From Chitinophagaceae bacterium UBA4857 (GTDB taxonomy: Bacteria > Bacteroidota > Bacteroidia > Chitinophagales > Chitinophagaceae), in the NCBI GenBank assembly GCA_002399735.1, contig DHEF01000045.1, forward strand, positions 137,882 through 196,200: a stretch of DNA of 58,319 nt. Direction: 5' to 3'. Below the pieces are notes generated by a model. It worked only from the letters and a program-made list of their open reading frames with translations. It was not told the origin of the DNA and ran no database searches. Shown in pieces: positions 17,107 through 25,797 of this stretch; the first letter of the stretch is position 1, and each line of letters begins with the position of its first letter. The position numbers and the translations under genes are program-made.

Positions 17107-17604
17107 ATGGCAGATGTAAACAATAGCAGTTTATTACAAATAAATACAGGCATTCTGAAAAAGGATGCCTGTGTTGTTTTAGTAAAAACCGAATGGAATG
17201 CCACCATTGTAGATGAAATGGAAAACGGTGCCCGCAAAGTATTTGCGGCAAATGGCATTACCAATGTTATAACCAAAGTTGTACCTGGCTGTTTTGAACT
17301 GCCTTTTGCCATTAAAAAAATATGGCACAATGCCGAGCTGGGTTTAAAACCCGATGCTTTTATAGCCATTGGTACCGTCATACGCGGCGACACCCCCCAT
17401 TTTGATTATGTATGTAAAGCCGTAACTGACGGAGTAGTACATTTAAATATGACCCTACCTGTACCCACCATTTTTGGTGTATTAACGGTAAATAATCAGC
17501 AACAAGCCATTGAACGTATTGGTGGCCTGCACGGCCACAAAGGCGAAGAAGCTGCCATTACTGCCATAAAAATGATCGGACTGGATGTAAGTCTGAACCA
17601 TTAA
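17107..17604 (+). CDS. ribH: 6,7-dimethyl-8-ribityllumazine synthase
   Basis: Penultimate step of riboflavin synthesis: condenses 5-amino-6-ribitylaminouracil with dihydroxybutanone phosphate. The 165-residue length is normal for the subunit. Diagnostic segments are VLVKTEWNATIVDEM near the N-terminus, VPGCFELPFAIKK (about 57-69), IAIGTVIRGDTPHFDYVCKAV (about 87-107) and the C-terminal GVLTVNNQQQAIERIGG. His97 in GDTPHFD is the position of the conserved active-site histidine. No other riboflavin gene is nearby. Confidence 0.95.
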   Translation: MADVNNSSLLQINTGILKKDACVVLVKTEWNATIVDEMENGARKVFAANGITNVITKVVPGCFELPFAIKKIWHNAELGLKPDAFIAIGTVIRGDTPHFDYVCKAVTDGVVHLNMTLPVPTIFGVLTVNNQQQAIERIGGLHGHKGEEAAITAIKMIGLDVSLNH

Positions 17605-17634
17605 CTTTTTACTTTTCATTTTTCCTTTTTTAAT

Positions 17635-18354
17635 TTGAACGTACAAATATTTATACCCTGTTTTGTAGACCAGCTCTATCCATCCACGGCTTTTAATATG
17701 GTAAAAGTGTTGGAAAAAGCAGGTTGTACGGTTAGTTATAATGCCAACCAAACCTGTTGTGGCCAACCTGCTTTTAATGCGGGCTTTTGGGAAGAATCAA
17801 AACAGGTATGCAGTAAGTTTTTAAAAGATTTTGAAGGCAACGATTGTATTGTTGCCCCCAGCGCCAGTTGTGTTGGTTTTGTACGTAACTACTACACTAA
17901 ACTATTCGACAATTCATCACAGCATAACGAGGTTAAAAAACTAGGTGAAAGAATATTTGAGTTTTCTGAGTTTTTGGTAAATGTTTTAAAAGTAGAAAAC
18001 CTTGGTGCCAGCCTACCCGGTTTGGCAACCTACCACGATAGTTGTGCCGGCCTTAGAGAATGTAAAATAAAAGAAGAGCCACGTAAACTTTTAGCACAGG
18101 TAAAAGGGTTGGAGCTTACTGAGATGAACGATGTGGAAACCTGTTGTGGGTTTGGCGGCACGTTTGCCGTAAAATTTGAACCCATTTCTGTAGCCATGGG
18201 CGACCAAAAAGCAGATAATGCGCAGGCTACCGGCGCACAATACTTAATCTCTACTGACCTTTCCTGCCTGATGCATATTGATGGTGTAATTAAAAACAAA
18301 GGTGTTGATATTAAAGCTATGCACTTGGCGGATGTACTGGCCAGTGGCTGGTAA
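17635..18354 (+). CDS. LutA-like (Fe-S)-binding protein with two CCG domains
   Basis: A 239-residue soluble protein of the lactate-utilisation LutA / YkgE family. It begins at TTG (17635), giving the family start xNVQIFIPCFVDQLYP; no ATG exists close by in frame. Two cysteine-rich CCG motifs are seen, QTCCGQPAFNAG (39-50) and VETCCGFGGTF (about 165-175), each with partner cysteines (PCFVD; DSCAGLRECK), as in subunits that bind an Fe-S cluster and link to heterodisulfide-reductase-like electron transfer. The usual partners LutB and LutC are not in the window. Confidence 0.85.
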   Translation: MNVQIFIPCFVDQLYPSTAFNMVKVLEKAGCTVSYNANQTCCGQPAFNAGFWEESKQVCSKFLKDFEGNDCIVAPSASCVGFVRNYYTKLFDNSSQHNEVKKLGERIFEFSEFLVNVLKVENLGASLPGLATYHDSCAGLRECKIKEEPRKLLAQVKGLELTEMNDVETCCGFGGTFAVKFEPISVAMGDQKADNAQATGAQYLISTDLSCLMHIDGVIKNKGVDIKAMHLADVLASGW

Positions 18355-18417
18355 AAAGCTCACCCGATAAGAAGTTAATAAAGCAACGCCATTTTTAATA
18401 TTTGAAACAACTATTAA

Positions 18418-18861
18418 ATGACGCTATCTGAATACGTAAAAAAAATAAATGGTGTTCCGATAGGAAATTCAAACTCACTTCGTAACAATTTATACAAATC
18501 GCTGGGGGCTAAAAATTTTTCAACCTTTTGGAATTTCTGGAATCCAATATTTGGATACTATTTAGGATTAAAAATATTTAAACCATTAAAGAAAATATTG
18601 CCCAATGCTTTTGCAATAATATTTACATTTATTTTTTGTGGTTTAATACATGATTTAGTAACCACATTTTTAAGAGGAAAAGTTTCGCTATTTTTTACGG
18701 TATGGTTTTTAATTATGGCACTTGGTGTAGTTATTTCAAAACGGGTTAACTATAACCAGGCAAATAAAAACTGGACTATAAGAGCTTTCACAAACTTGTC
18801 TATTATTACAATATGTTTACTATTAACGTTATATTTAAACGAAATGCTTAACTTTTACTAA
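18418..18861 (+). CDS. Small multi-spanning membrane protein of unknown function
   Basis: A 147-residue protein. The N-terminal 35 residues are soluble (MTLSEYVKKINGVPIGNSNSL in part), followed by about four hydrophobic segments (around 42-56, 62-82, 88-106 and 122-143). The pair FWNPIFGYYLG and CGLIHDL recalls the conserved part of membrane-bound O-acyltransferases, where a membrane His is catalytic. The protein is much shorter than a full MBOAT (about 400 residues). I do not assign a function. Codon use is richer in A/T than in the neighbours. Confidence 0.55.
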   Translation: MTLSEYVKKINGVPIGNSNSLRNNLYKSLGAKNFSTFWNFWNPIFGYYLGLKIFKPLKKILPNAFAIIFTFIFCGLIHDLVTTFLRGKVSLFFTVWFLIMALGVVISKRVNYNQANKNWTIRAFTNLSIITICLLLTLYLNEMLNFY

Positions 18862-19021
18862 ACCTTCATCATTACATCTCAAGTTTTTGAAAGCGAAGTG
18901 TTATAAGCAAATACTTTTCTTTATACGCTATTATTCATAGCAAATTTTCTTTTAACTTCAACTATTATATCAAATTGCTATAGCAATATTAAATAAACCA
19001 GTATTAAATATTAACTCACTC

Positions 19022-19432
19022 ATGGCTTATTGGCTAATAAAATCGGAACCGTTTAAATATAGCTGGGACCAATTGGTAAAAGATAAAAAAACGTTTTGGG
19101 ATGGCGTACGTAATTACGCTGCCCGTAATAATTTGCGTGCCATGAAAAAAGGCGACCTGGCTTTTTTCTATCACAGTAACGAAGGAGTAGAAATTGTGGG
19201 GATAGCCAAAGTAGTAAAAGAAGCTTATCAGGATCCTACCACACCGGAAGAAACCTGGTCGGCAGTAGATTTTGCGCCACATAAAAAACTTAAAAAACCG
19301 GTTACACTGGCGCAAATAAAAGCTGAAGAAAGCTTAGCTAATATGGTGCTGGTAAGGTTAGGCCGTTTATCGGTACAACCTGTAACCGAAGAAGAATGGA
19401 ATATAGTAATGGAAATGAGCGAAACCAAGTAA
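19022..19432 (+). CDS. EVE domain protein (YTH-like fold)
   Basis: A 136-residue single-domain EVE protein. Diagnostic segments are the opening YWLIKSEPFKYSWDQL, WDGVRNYAARNNLRAMKKGD (about 26-45), FFYHSN and GIAKVVKEAYQDPT. EVE domains belong to the PUA/YTH superfamily and are thought to bind modified nucleobases such as 5-methylcytosine derivatives. Stand-alone EVE proteins are widespread and mostly uncharacterised. The gene is followed 33 bases later by the HMG-CoA lyase gene. Confidence 0.93.
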   Translation: MAYWLIKSEPFKYSWDQLVKDKKTFWDGVRNYAARNNLRAMKKGDLAFFYHSNEGVEIVGIAKVVKEAYQDPTTPEETWSAVDFAPHKKLKKPVTLAQIKAEESLANMVLVRLGRLSVQPVTEEEWNIVMEMSETK

Positions 19433-19465
19433 GGTTTCGTTTGTTATTTATACTAAAACTGTTTT

Positions 19466-20356
19466 ATGCAAATGAATACACCTGTAAAAAATACCGCCAT
19501 ACAATTGGTTGAATGTCCCCGCGATGCTATGCAGGGCTGGAAAACATTTATTCCAACCGAGCAAAAAATACAGTACCTGAACAGCCTTTTAAAGGTTGGC
19601 TTTCATACGCTGGATTTTGGCAGTTTTGTATCGCCCAAATCCATTCCGCAAATGGCCGATACTGCGCAGGTTATTCCGCATTTAGATTTGTCGCAAACTG
19701 ATACAAAATTACTAGCCATTATTGCCAACCAACGTGGGGCAGAAGATGCCGTTGTATTTGATGAAATTAGTTACCTCGGTTTTCCTTTTTCCATTTCAGA
19801 GACTTTTCAGATGCGTAATACCAATGCGGATATACAAACATCTTTGGAAAGGGTGGCGGATATTCAGAACCTTTGTGTAAAAAATAATAAAAAACTGGTT
19901 ATTTATATTTCCATGGGGTTTGGCAATCCCTATGGTGATCCTTATTCGGAAGAGCTGGTTTTTGAATGGGTAAATAAAATAATAGGGTTAGATATTGATA
20001 TTATTTCACTGGCTGATACAGTAGGACTGGCTACACCACAACAGGTTTTTGATGTTACGGATTATCTGGTACAATCATTACCCGAAACTACTATTGGTGT
20101 GCATTTACATTCTACTGCCCAAAATTGGCAAGCCAAACTGGAAGCTGCAGTAAATGCAGGCAGTAAACGTTTTGACGGGGCCTTGAAAGGAATAGGGGGT
20201 TGTCCTATGGCCAATGACGAGTTGGTTGGCAACATGAATACCGAATGGATGATTGATTACTTTATTGAGAACAATATAGATCTATCGTTAAATAAAGAAG
20301 CTTTGCAAGAAAGTTTGCGCATTGCATCAAAATTATTTCCTACAGGATTATTGTAA
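19466..20356 (+). CDS. Hydroxymethylglutaryl-CoA lyase
   Basis: A 296-residue TIM-barrel enzyme splitting HMG-CoA into acetoacetate and acetyl-CoA in leucine and ketone-body catabolism. The family signature is visible: CPRDAMQGW near the N-terminus (catalytic Asp), SPKSIPQMADT, YISMGFGNPYGDPY (about 148-161), HLHSTAQNWQAK (metal His) and the GxGGCPxA motif KGIGGCPMAN (about 246-255) with the catalytic Cys. A second possible start (Met3) is two codons downstream. Confidence 0.9.
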   Translation: MQMNTPVKNTAIQLVECPRDAMQGWKTFIPTEQKIQYLNSLLKVGFHTLDFGSFVSPKSIPQMADTAQVIPHLDLSQTDTKLLAIIANQRGAEDAVVFDEISYLGFPFSISETFQMRNTNADIQTSLERVADIQNLCVKNNKKLVIYISMGFGNPYGDPYSEELVFEWVNKIIGLDIDIISLADTVGLATPQQVFDVTDYLVQSLPETTIGVHLHSTAQNWQAKLEAAVNAGSKRFDGALKGIGGCPMANDELVGNMNTEWMIDYFIENNIDLSLNKEALQESLRIASKLFPTGLL

Positions 20357-20381
20357 AATAAAAGCAATAATCTATAATTAA

Positions 20382-21422
20382 TTATTTTTCAATAACTAAC
20401 GAATTATTATTACTCTTCTTCTTATTAAACACAGGTAGCAATATTACACTTATACAACCTGCCAACAAAATAATGGCGGTTTGCGATAACCATAATAACC
20501 ACCCAAATGCTGTGGCTATACTTTTGGGTAATCCATATACCATCATGGTGCTTTCAATAAAATAAGCGTAAGCACCTATACCTCCGGGAGTGGGAACAAT
20601 CATACCAATAGTACCCGCAGAAAGTACCGTCAGACTTTCTTTAAAACCAAAATGGCTGGTTTCTTGTAATGCCAGAAAACCAATATAACCGCTACCTAAA
20701 TAACCAGCCCAGATTAAAAAGGTGTACAATAAAAAACTCTTGCGTTTTTTCATATGGCGTATGGTGGTAAGCCCCTGCCATACTCTTAAAACCAGGTTTT
20801 TTATCATCAGGAATAAATCCTTAAAACTTTTCTTCTTAATCAACATCCAGGCGCCAAGTGCCAAACCAACTAAAACAATTCCTATTAATGGAATAAGGTA
20901 TTTTGTATTAGAGCTTTCGGCAGCAGCTTGTTCGCCACTATTGCTGTAAAACCAGGTATCTATGAAACGGGAATATAAATCAGGCTGAATAGCCAATGTG
21001 ATTAATAATATAATGACAAAGCAAAAAGCATCTATTAAACGTTCCTGTACAATAGTACCAACCAGTTTATCGGCCGGAACTTTTTCGTAACGGGCTAAAA
21101 TAGTACATTTTAAAACCTCACCTAAACGGGGTACAGCCGTATTGGCTAAATAGCCAACCATTACAGCAAAAAAAGTATTTAATTTGCCCGTGTTGTAGCC
21201 CATGGGCTCCATTAATAAGCGCCAGCGTAAGGCACGGGCATAGTGTGAAATGAGTAAAATGGCAAAAACGGGAATTACCAAATACACCCTGGCGCCTTCT
21301 AAAGATTGCTTTATTTCGGCCCATTTTTGAGCATCAATGTCTTTAACCGACCACCAAACCAAAAAAAGCCCTAAGGCCAGAAAAAAAATGTATTGCAGTA
21401 TAATACCGGGCTTTAGCTTCAT
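20382..21422 (-). CDS. Membrane protein of the lysylphosphatidylglycerol-synthase TM / flippase family
   Basis: About 346 residues with eight or so hydrophobic segments, matching the LPG_synthase_TM family (UPF0104). Visible landmarks are HYARALRWRLLMEPMG (about 56-71), NTAVPRLGEVLKCTILARYEKVPADKLVGTIVQERLID (central signature), and TVLSAGTIGMIVPTPGGIGAYAYFIE near the end. In MprF this domain flips lysyl-PG; stand-alone members have unknown lipid substrates. The start is taken at Met 21420-21422 (MKLKPGI); an ATG 10 codons upstream is possible. The panD start lies upstream on the same strand, so the two may be cotranscribed. Confidence 0.85.
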   Translation of the reverse strand: MKLKPGIILQYIFFLALGLFLVWWSVKDIDAQKWAEIKQSLEGARVYLVIPVFAILLISHYARALRWRLLMEPMGYNTGKLNTFFAVMVGYLANTAVPRLGEVLKCTILARYEKVPADKLVGTIVQERLIDAFCFVIILLITLAIQPDLYSRFIDTWFYSNSGEQAAAESSNTKYLIPLIGIVLVGLALGAWMLIKKKSFKDLFLMIKNLVLRVWQGLTTIRHMKKRKSFLLYTFLIWAGYLGSGYIGFLALQETSHFGFKESLTVLSAGTIGMIVPTPGGIGAYAYFIESTMMVYGLPKSIATAFGWLLWLSQTAIILLAGCISVILLPVFNKKKSNNNSLVIEK

Positions 21423-21479
21423 GATGACGCTAAAGTAAATACTAAAAGGCAAATTAAAAAGCGAGTAGCCTAATTACAA

Positions 21480-21824
21480 TTAAAGTTTATTATCATCTTT
21501 GGGAAAAATAACCCATGGCTTAAAAGTCTTGGCAGCTTCAAAATCCATTTGGGCATAGGATATAATTACCACCACATCGCCGGCCATACCTTTACGGGCT
21601 GCAGGGCCGTTCAGGCAAATAACACCAGACTGGCGTTTACCTTTTATAACGTAGGTTTCAATACGTTCACCATTGTTTACGTTTACAACCTGAACTTTTT
21701 CGTTTTCAATTAAATTGGCCGCGTCCATCAGGTCTTCATCAATAGTAATGCTACCAACATAATTTAAGTTGGCCTCCGTAATAGTAACGCGGTGAATCTT
21801 CGATTTTAAAACTTCTATTTCCAT
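21480..21824 (-). CDS. panD: Aspartate 1-decarboxylase
   Basis: A 114-residue proenzyme. Cleavage between Gly24 and Ser25 in NYVGSIT creates the pyruvoyl cofactor that decarboxylates L-aspartate to beta-alanine for pantothenate. Also present are ETYVIKGKRQSGVICLNGPAARKG, containing Tyr and the conserved substrate-binding Arg, and a typical C-terminus. PanC, which uses beta-alanine, is the next gene upstream on the same strand, separated by 484 non-coding bases, so the pathway genes are near each other but probably transcribed separately. Confidence 0.95.
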   Translation of the reverse strand: MEIEVLKSKIHRVTITEANLNYVGSITIDEDLMDAANLIENEKVQVVNVNNGERIETYVIKGKRQSGVICLNGPAARKGMAGDVVVIISYAQMDFEAAKTFKPWVIFPKDDNKL

Positions 21825-22308
21825 TGCGGCGCAAAGTTATGGGTTTGTAAAATATAATCAGAAGCCATACTTCTAATAATTAAAATAGCCGCATTAATAA
21901 CAAAAATCAAGTATAAAAGTTGAAAAGAGTCAATATACAATTTACCCGAAAATGTTATATACGTAAAAAACACGATGATGATTGAAGAATAAAAAGATGC
22001 AGTGTTGAACGCTATTAAAGCTGAATAGAATTACTACAGTTACAAACAAAATACTAAGCAGTATATTACTTAATATTTAAAATAAATAAAAAATCATAAT
22101 AAAATGATAATAATATATTTATAATAAAAAATATTATTTTTTAGTTAACTAAATTAACACAGATGAGTGCTCCTTGCGCATGCCTCGACGAGTGGAGTGG
22201 AACCCGGAGTCACAGTCTTTTACTGCATATCGCTGTTCACGATCGTCCCAAATAATGCATAACTATATTATTTAATAAATTGATTACTAAATATATAGTA
22301 TAAGTTAA
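21825..22308. other. Gene-free AT-rich stretch with repeat remnant
   Basis: Between panD and panC. Bases 22030-22150 are almost pure A/T. Bases 22160-22260 hold GC-richer sequence with GAGTCACAGTC and CACGATCGTCCCA, also found in part near 38550, and is probably a decayed member of the dispersed repeat. No gene seen. Confidence 0.45.
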
Positions 22309-23160
22309 TTAAACTAAAATATTATCAATTAACCTTACGTCTCCTAAAAAAGCAGCTACAACAATTACTAATTTAATATTATTATAAAAATCTGTAACTT
22401 TTTGTAAATCTGTTGATTGTGCAAATGAAAAATAATCAGGTTTAAATCCTGCCGTTTGTAATTGTTCTATAGAATATTGTTCTAATTCTGAAAGCGGTTT
22501 TTTATCGGCATTCTCTTTTGCATAAACTAATAGCTTATATATTGTAGTTGCTGTTTCCCGATCAGTTGCCGATAACCTGCGGTTTCGGCTGCTCATGGCA
22601 AGTCCGTCATTTTCCCGAATGGTGGGGCACACTACCAATTCCATTGCTTTATCTAATCCCGTAAGTTCCAGCAATTTTTTAATCACCATACATTGCTGGT
22701 AATCTTTCTGGCCCATAAATAAACGGTTAGGTTTTACAATATCCAGTAGCCGGTGCACAACCTGACATACTCCCTGAAAATGACCGGGTCGGTGGGCTGC
22801 TTCAAAAATTTGGTCCAAATGACCCAATGGGTAAGCGTTTGCAGCAAGGGTAGTCCCGTTGGGGTACATTTCATCTACCGATGGTAGGAAAAGTGCATGT
22901 ACACCGGCAGCTTCCAGTTGCTGTATATCGTTTTCAATAGTAATAGGGTATTTTTCAAAATCGTTTTTATCATTAAACTGAGTAGGATTAACAAAAATGC
23001 TACACACTGTAAACTGCTGTTCCCGTATGGATTGTTGTACTAATTGTATATGCCCCTGGTGCAAAGCCCCCATGGTAGGTACAAAACCTATTGATTTACC
23101 GACTTTTTTTTGTGTATTTATATGGTGTTGTATGTCGGTAATTTTCTTAAAAACAATCAT
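22309..23160 (-). CDS. panC: Pantothenate synthetase
   Basis: Joins pantoate to beta-alanine using ATP. From the Met at 23158-23160 the protein has 283 residues, the normal size, beginning MIVFKKITDIQHHINTQ. The upstream in-frame extension to 23274 runs into the divergent GT5 gene and is rejected. Motifs: GFVPTMGALHQGHIQLV (HxGH nucleotide site, about 24-40), SIFVNPTQF (about 58-66), GQKDYQQCMVI (KDYQQ), CPTIRENDGLAMSSRNRRLS (signature with KMSKS-like loop). PanD lies downstream. Confidence 0.95.
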   Translation of the reverse strand: MIVFKKITDIQHHINTQKKVGKSIGFVPTMGALHQGHIQLVQQSIREQQFTVCSIFVNPTQFNDKNDFEKYPITIENDIQQLEAAGVHALFLPSVDEMYPNGTTLAANAYPLGHLDQIFEAAHRPGHFQGVCQVVHRLLDIVKPNRLFMGQKDYQQCMVIKKLLELTGLDKAMELVVCPTIRENDGLAMSSRNRRLSATDRETATTIYKLLVYAKENADKKPLSELEQYSIEQLQTAGFKPDYFSFAQSTDLQKVTDFYNNIKLVIVVAAFLGDVRLIDNILV

Positions 23161-23217
23161 AAATAGTTTATTATTAGTAGCAAAAACTCTTAAAAAGCGT
23201 TTTTCAATATAAAATAG

Positions 23218-23225
23218 TAACTTTG
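23218..23225 (+). promoter_or_regulatory. Candidate -7 box for GT5 gene
   Basis: TAACTTTG fits TAnnTTTG and sits 39 bases before the GT5 start codon in the region divergent from panC. Confidence 0.45.
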
Positions 23226-23264
23226 CAAACCTTTTATAGAAAAAGTTTAATCTAAACGGAACGC

Positions 23265-24077
23265 ATGTCTGCAAAGAAAAGAATTTTATTTATTGCCAAC
23301 GAAATGTCGCCATACCTGGAATTAACCGAATTTTCAGAGTTGGTGAACAAACTGGCAATAAAAGCGAACGATACCGGATACGAAGTACGTTGTATAATGC
23401 CCCGTTTTGGTAGCATTAATGAACGTCGCCATCGTTTACACGAGGTAGTAAGGCTTTCCGGTATTAATGTAAATATTGATAATGATGACATGCCCCTGCA
23501 AATTAAGGTAGCATCATTACCCAGTGCAAGATTACAAGTTTATTTTTTAGATAACGAAGAGTTGTTTAAACGCAAATTTGTTTTTCATGACGAAGAAGAT
23601 AAGTGGTTTGATGACAACGATTTAAGAACTGTGTTCTTTTGTCGTGGTGCATTAGAAACGGTTAAAAAATTTGGATGGCCCCCTGATGTTGTTCATTGCA
23701 GTGGCTGGATGACAGGTTTAATACCTGCCTATCTAAAAACATTGTACAAAAAAGAGCCTGTTTTTGCACACAGCAAAATTGTATATACAATAGGTCAAAG
23801 TACTTTTAAGGAAAAGTTAGGCAGCGATTTCATTAGAAAAGCGCTCATACATGATTCATTAAAGGAAAAAGACCTGGAACCTTTTAAGGATGCAAATAAT
23901 GTGGCTATGTTTCGTGGCGGAGCCACTTATGCCGATGCAATAACTTTTGGAGCAGATAAGGTTGATAAGAAATTATTAACAGAGTTTACCAAGGTTAAAG
24001 GCAAGAAAACGTTACTGTACAACGAAGAATCTGATTTAACAGACTATTTGCAACTGTATAACGACCTTGCAAGCTAA
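23265..24077 (+). CDS. Glycogen/starch synthase N-terminal (GT5) domain protein, stand-alone
   Basis: A 270-residue protein matching only the N-terminal Rossmann half of glycogen synthases: KKRILFIANEMSPYLELTEFSELVNKLA (about 4-31, the ADP-glucose loop region), VRCIMPRFGSINERRHRLHEV and PDVVHCSGWMTGLIPAYLK (about 143-161). The C-terminal GT-B nucleotide-binding half is absent, so the classical synthase site is incomplete. The gene stops cleanly with no downstream remnant. The same short form divergently placed beside panC is, as far as I recall, standard in Bacteroidota, so it is an established family rather than a broken gene. Confidence 0.85.
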   Translation: MSAKKRILFIANEMSPYLELTEFSELVNKLAIKANDTGYEVRCIMPRFGSINERRHRLHEVVRLSGINVNIDNDDMPLQIKVASLPSARLQVYFLDNEELFKRKFVFHDEEDKWFDDNDLRTVFFCRGALETVKKFGWPPDVVHCSGWMTGLIPAYLKTLYKKEPVFAHSKIVYTIGQSTFKEKLGSDFIRKALIHDSLKEKDLEPFKDANNVAMFRGGATYADAITFGADKVDKKLLTEFTKVKGKKTLLYNEESDLTDYLQLYNDLAS

Positions 24078-24147
24078 TGATTCGGGCATCAAACGATTTT
24101 TCTTTGATGGCAACGTTTAAAAACAAAACCCACTTAACAATTTCTTT

Positions 24148-25704
24148 GTGAAGCAAAAAAATATTGCAGCCGCATTTGTATTTGTTCTGGTAAGTTCAAT
24201 TACATTATTTTTCTCTTGTAAAAAAATAAACGAAGCCACTACATTGGGTGGTGACCTTATTCCGGTAGTTGATAATGTAAATACATTTGATACTACCTTG
24301 GATGTATTGGCTTACAATGATATTTTCACCAATAGTAATGATAGCAGTGCTTCCTCTTACACTGAAGTACAATACCTGGGACAGATTACCAATGATCCGT
24401 TATTTGGTACAACAGATGCCCGCATGTTTTTTCAGCTTAAACCTGGCTTTTACAAACACAGTTTTTTAAACCGACCAGATAGTTTGGAGCTTGACTCCAT
24501 TGTATTAGTGTTGGATTATGTAAATACTTACGGCGATACTGTACAACCACAAACTGTTCGTGTTTTTGAAATAGCACAAATAAGTTCTTTTAAAAAGTCT
24601 GCATTGGATTCGGTATATGTTGATGGTATTTGGGAAAAATATTCCTATGATACAGCATATAAGTACAGGCAAAATAATATTGTTTATCAAAACCCGGGCA
24701 TGCCTTTGGGGCAAAAAACATTTGTGCCTTATCAATTAAAAGATTCAGTTAAAGCTTATAAAGACACTACGGCAAAACAATTGCGCATAAAACTGGATAA
24801 TGCTTTTGGTCGCAGGTTGTTAGACTATGACTCATCAATGACAAATGGACGAATTGATGCTTATTCCTCCGACTCGGCCTTTAATAGTCGTTTTAAAGGT
24901 TTTGCGCTGGAAGCAACAGGTGGTAACGCCGTTTTAGGTTTTAGCCTTACCGGTGCTAACACAAAACTGGCTATTTACTATAAAGACAAAGGCAATAACA
25001 GACCACAAGCAGATTGGGATACTACGGTTACTTACTTTAGTTTCTCCACCAGTTTAAGTGCCAGTGCCAACTATATTCAACGTGATTATAGTACAACACC
25101 ATGGTATGCCACCGCCGGCGATAATGTACCGGATAATAGTATTTTTATTCAAAATACACCCGGCACGTTTGCAAAGCTATCGGTACCCGGTTTAGCAGGG
25201 TTAAATAGCAGGGTAGTACACCTGGCTCAATTAATTATTGAACAAGATTATACCAATATTACAGATTCATTATTTTATGCGCCATTATCTATGATGTTGG
25301 ATGCGTGGGATCCCTCAATTTCTAAATTCCGTACCATTCCATATGATTTACTTGCCAATAATTCAGGTACTTTTGGATTTGCCAGTTTTGGTACCTTCCC
25401 CGGACGTAGTCTAAATGATGCTGGCCAAAGTATTAATGTATGGAAGTTTAACCTGACACGCTATGTGCAACAAGTAGTAACAGATCGTTTACCCATTTAT
25501 GATTTCAGATTATATAGCCCAACATTTGTGCGACTCCAATATGGAATACCTTCTGTGTTAAGTGATGTGTCAGCAGCTATCCAACCTATCAGCCCATCTG
25601 TATCAACTATTGGTCGTGTTAAGTTGTATGGTGGTGGCGATGGAAGTTTACCCAATGCCAATCCGCGTAGAATGCGTGTAAGAGTCGTTTACTCCAAATT
25701 ATAG
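24148..25704 (+). CDS. DUF4270 family lipoprotein
   Basis: A 518-residue secreted protein. It starts at GTG and has a lipoprotein signal: a basic MKQKN, a hydrophobic core AAAFVFVLVSSITLFF and the lipobox Cys at about 24 in FSCKK. The mature part begins NEATTLGGDLIPVVDNVNTFDT, the usual DUF4270 opening, and continues with beta-rich segments (SLELDSIVLVLDY and LYGGGDGSLPNANPRRMRVRV at the end, both typical). Function unknown; these are outer-membrane-associated lipoproteins common in Bacteroidota. It follows the GT5 gene after 70 bases and could be cotranscribed with it. Confidence 0.88.
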   Translation: MKQKNIAAAFVFVLVSSITLFFSCKKINEATTLGGDLIPVVDNVNTFDTTLDVLAYNDIFTNSNDSSASSYTEVQYLGQITNDPLFGTTDARMFFQLKPGFYKHSFLNRPDSLELDSIVLVLDYVNTYGDTVQPQTVRVFEIAQISSFKKSALDSVYVDGIWEKYSYDTAYKYRQNNIVYQNPGMPLGQKTFVPYQLKDSVKAYKDTTAKQLRIKLDNAFGRRLLDYDSSMTNGRIDAYSSDSAFNSRFKGFALEATGGNAVLGFSLTGANTKLAIYYKDKGNNRPQADWDTTVTYFSFSTSLSASANYIQRDYSTTPWYATAGDNVPDNSIFIQNTPGTFAKLSVPGLAGLNSRVVHLAQLIIEQDYTNITDSLFYAPLSMMLDAWDPSISKFRTIPYDLLANNSGTFGFASFGTFPGRSLNDAGQSINVWKFNLTRYVQQVVTDRLPIYDFRLYSPTFVRLQYGIPSVLSDVSAAIQPISPSVSTIGRVKLYGGGDGSLPNANPRRMRVRVVYSKL

Positions 25705-25729
25705 TTAAACTAACTATTTTCATATTACA

Positions 25730-25756
25730 AATAGGGTGCTATATTTGCACCCTATT
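25730..25756 (+). promoter_or_regulatory. metK promoter with perfect inverted repeat over the -7 box
   Basis: AATAGGGTGC (25730-25739) and GCACCCTATT (25747-25756) are perfect 10-bp arms around TATATTT. The -7 box TATATTTG (25740-25747) lies in the loop and first arm base. It could be an operator, or a hairpin at the 5' end of the metK mRNA. Confidence 0.55.
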
Positions 25757-25797
25757 AATTTTATATACTAACCCAACAAATCAAAACAAAATACATT

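Noticed and set aside
20357..20381. Terminator between HMG-CoA lyase and the flippase-like gene
   Set aside because: The short gap has only imperfect AT-rich dyads and no clear stem.
22160..22260. A full copy of the dispersed repeat between panD and panC
   Set aside because: Only short words match; kept as a possible remnant and not counted as a copy.
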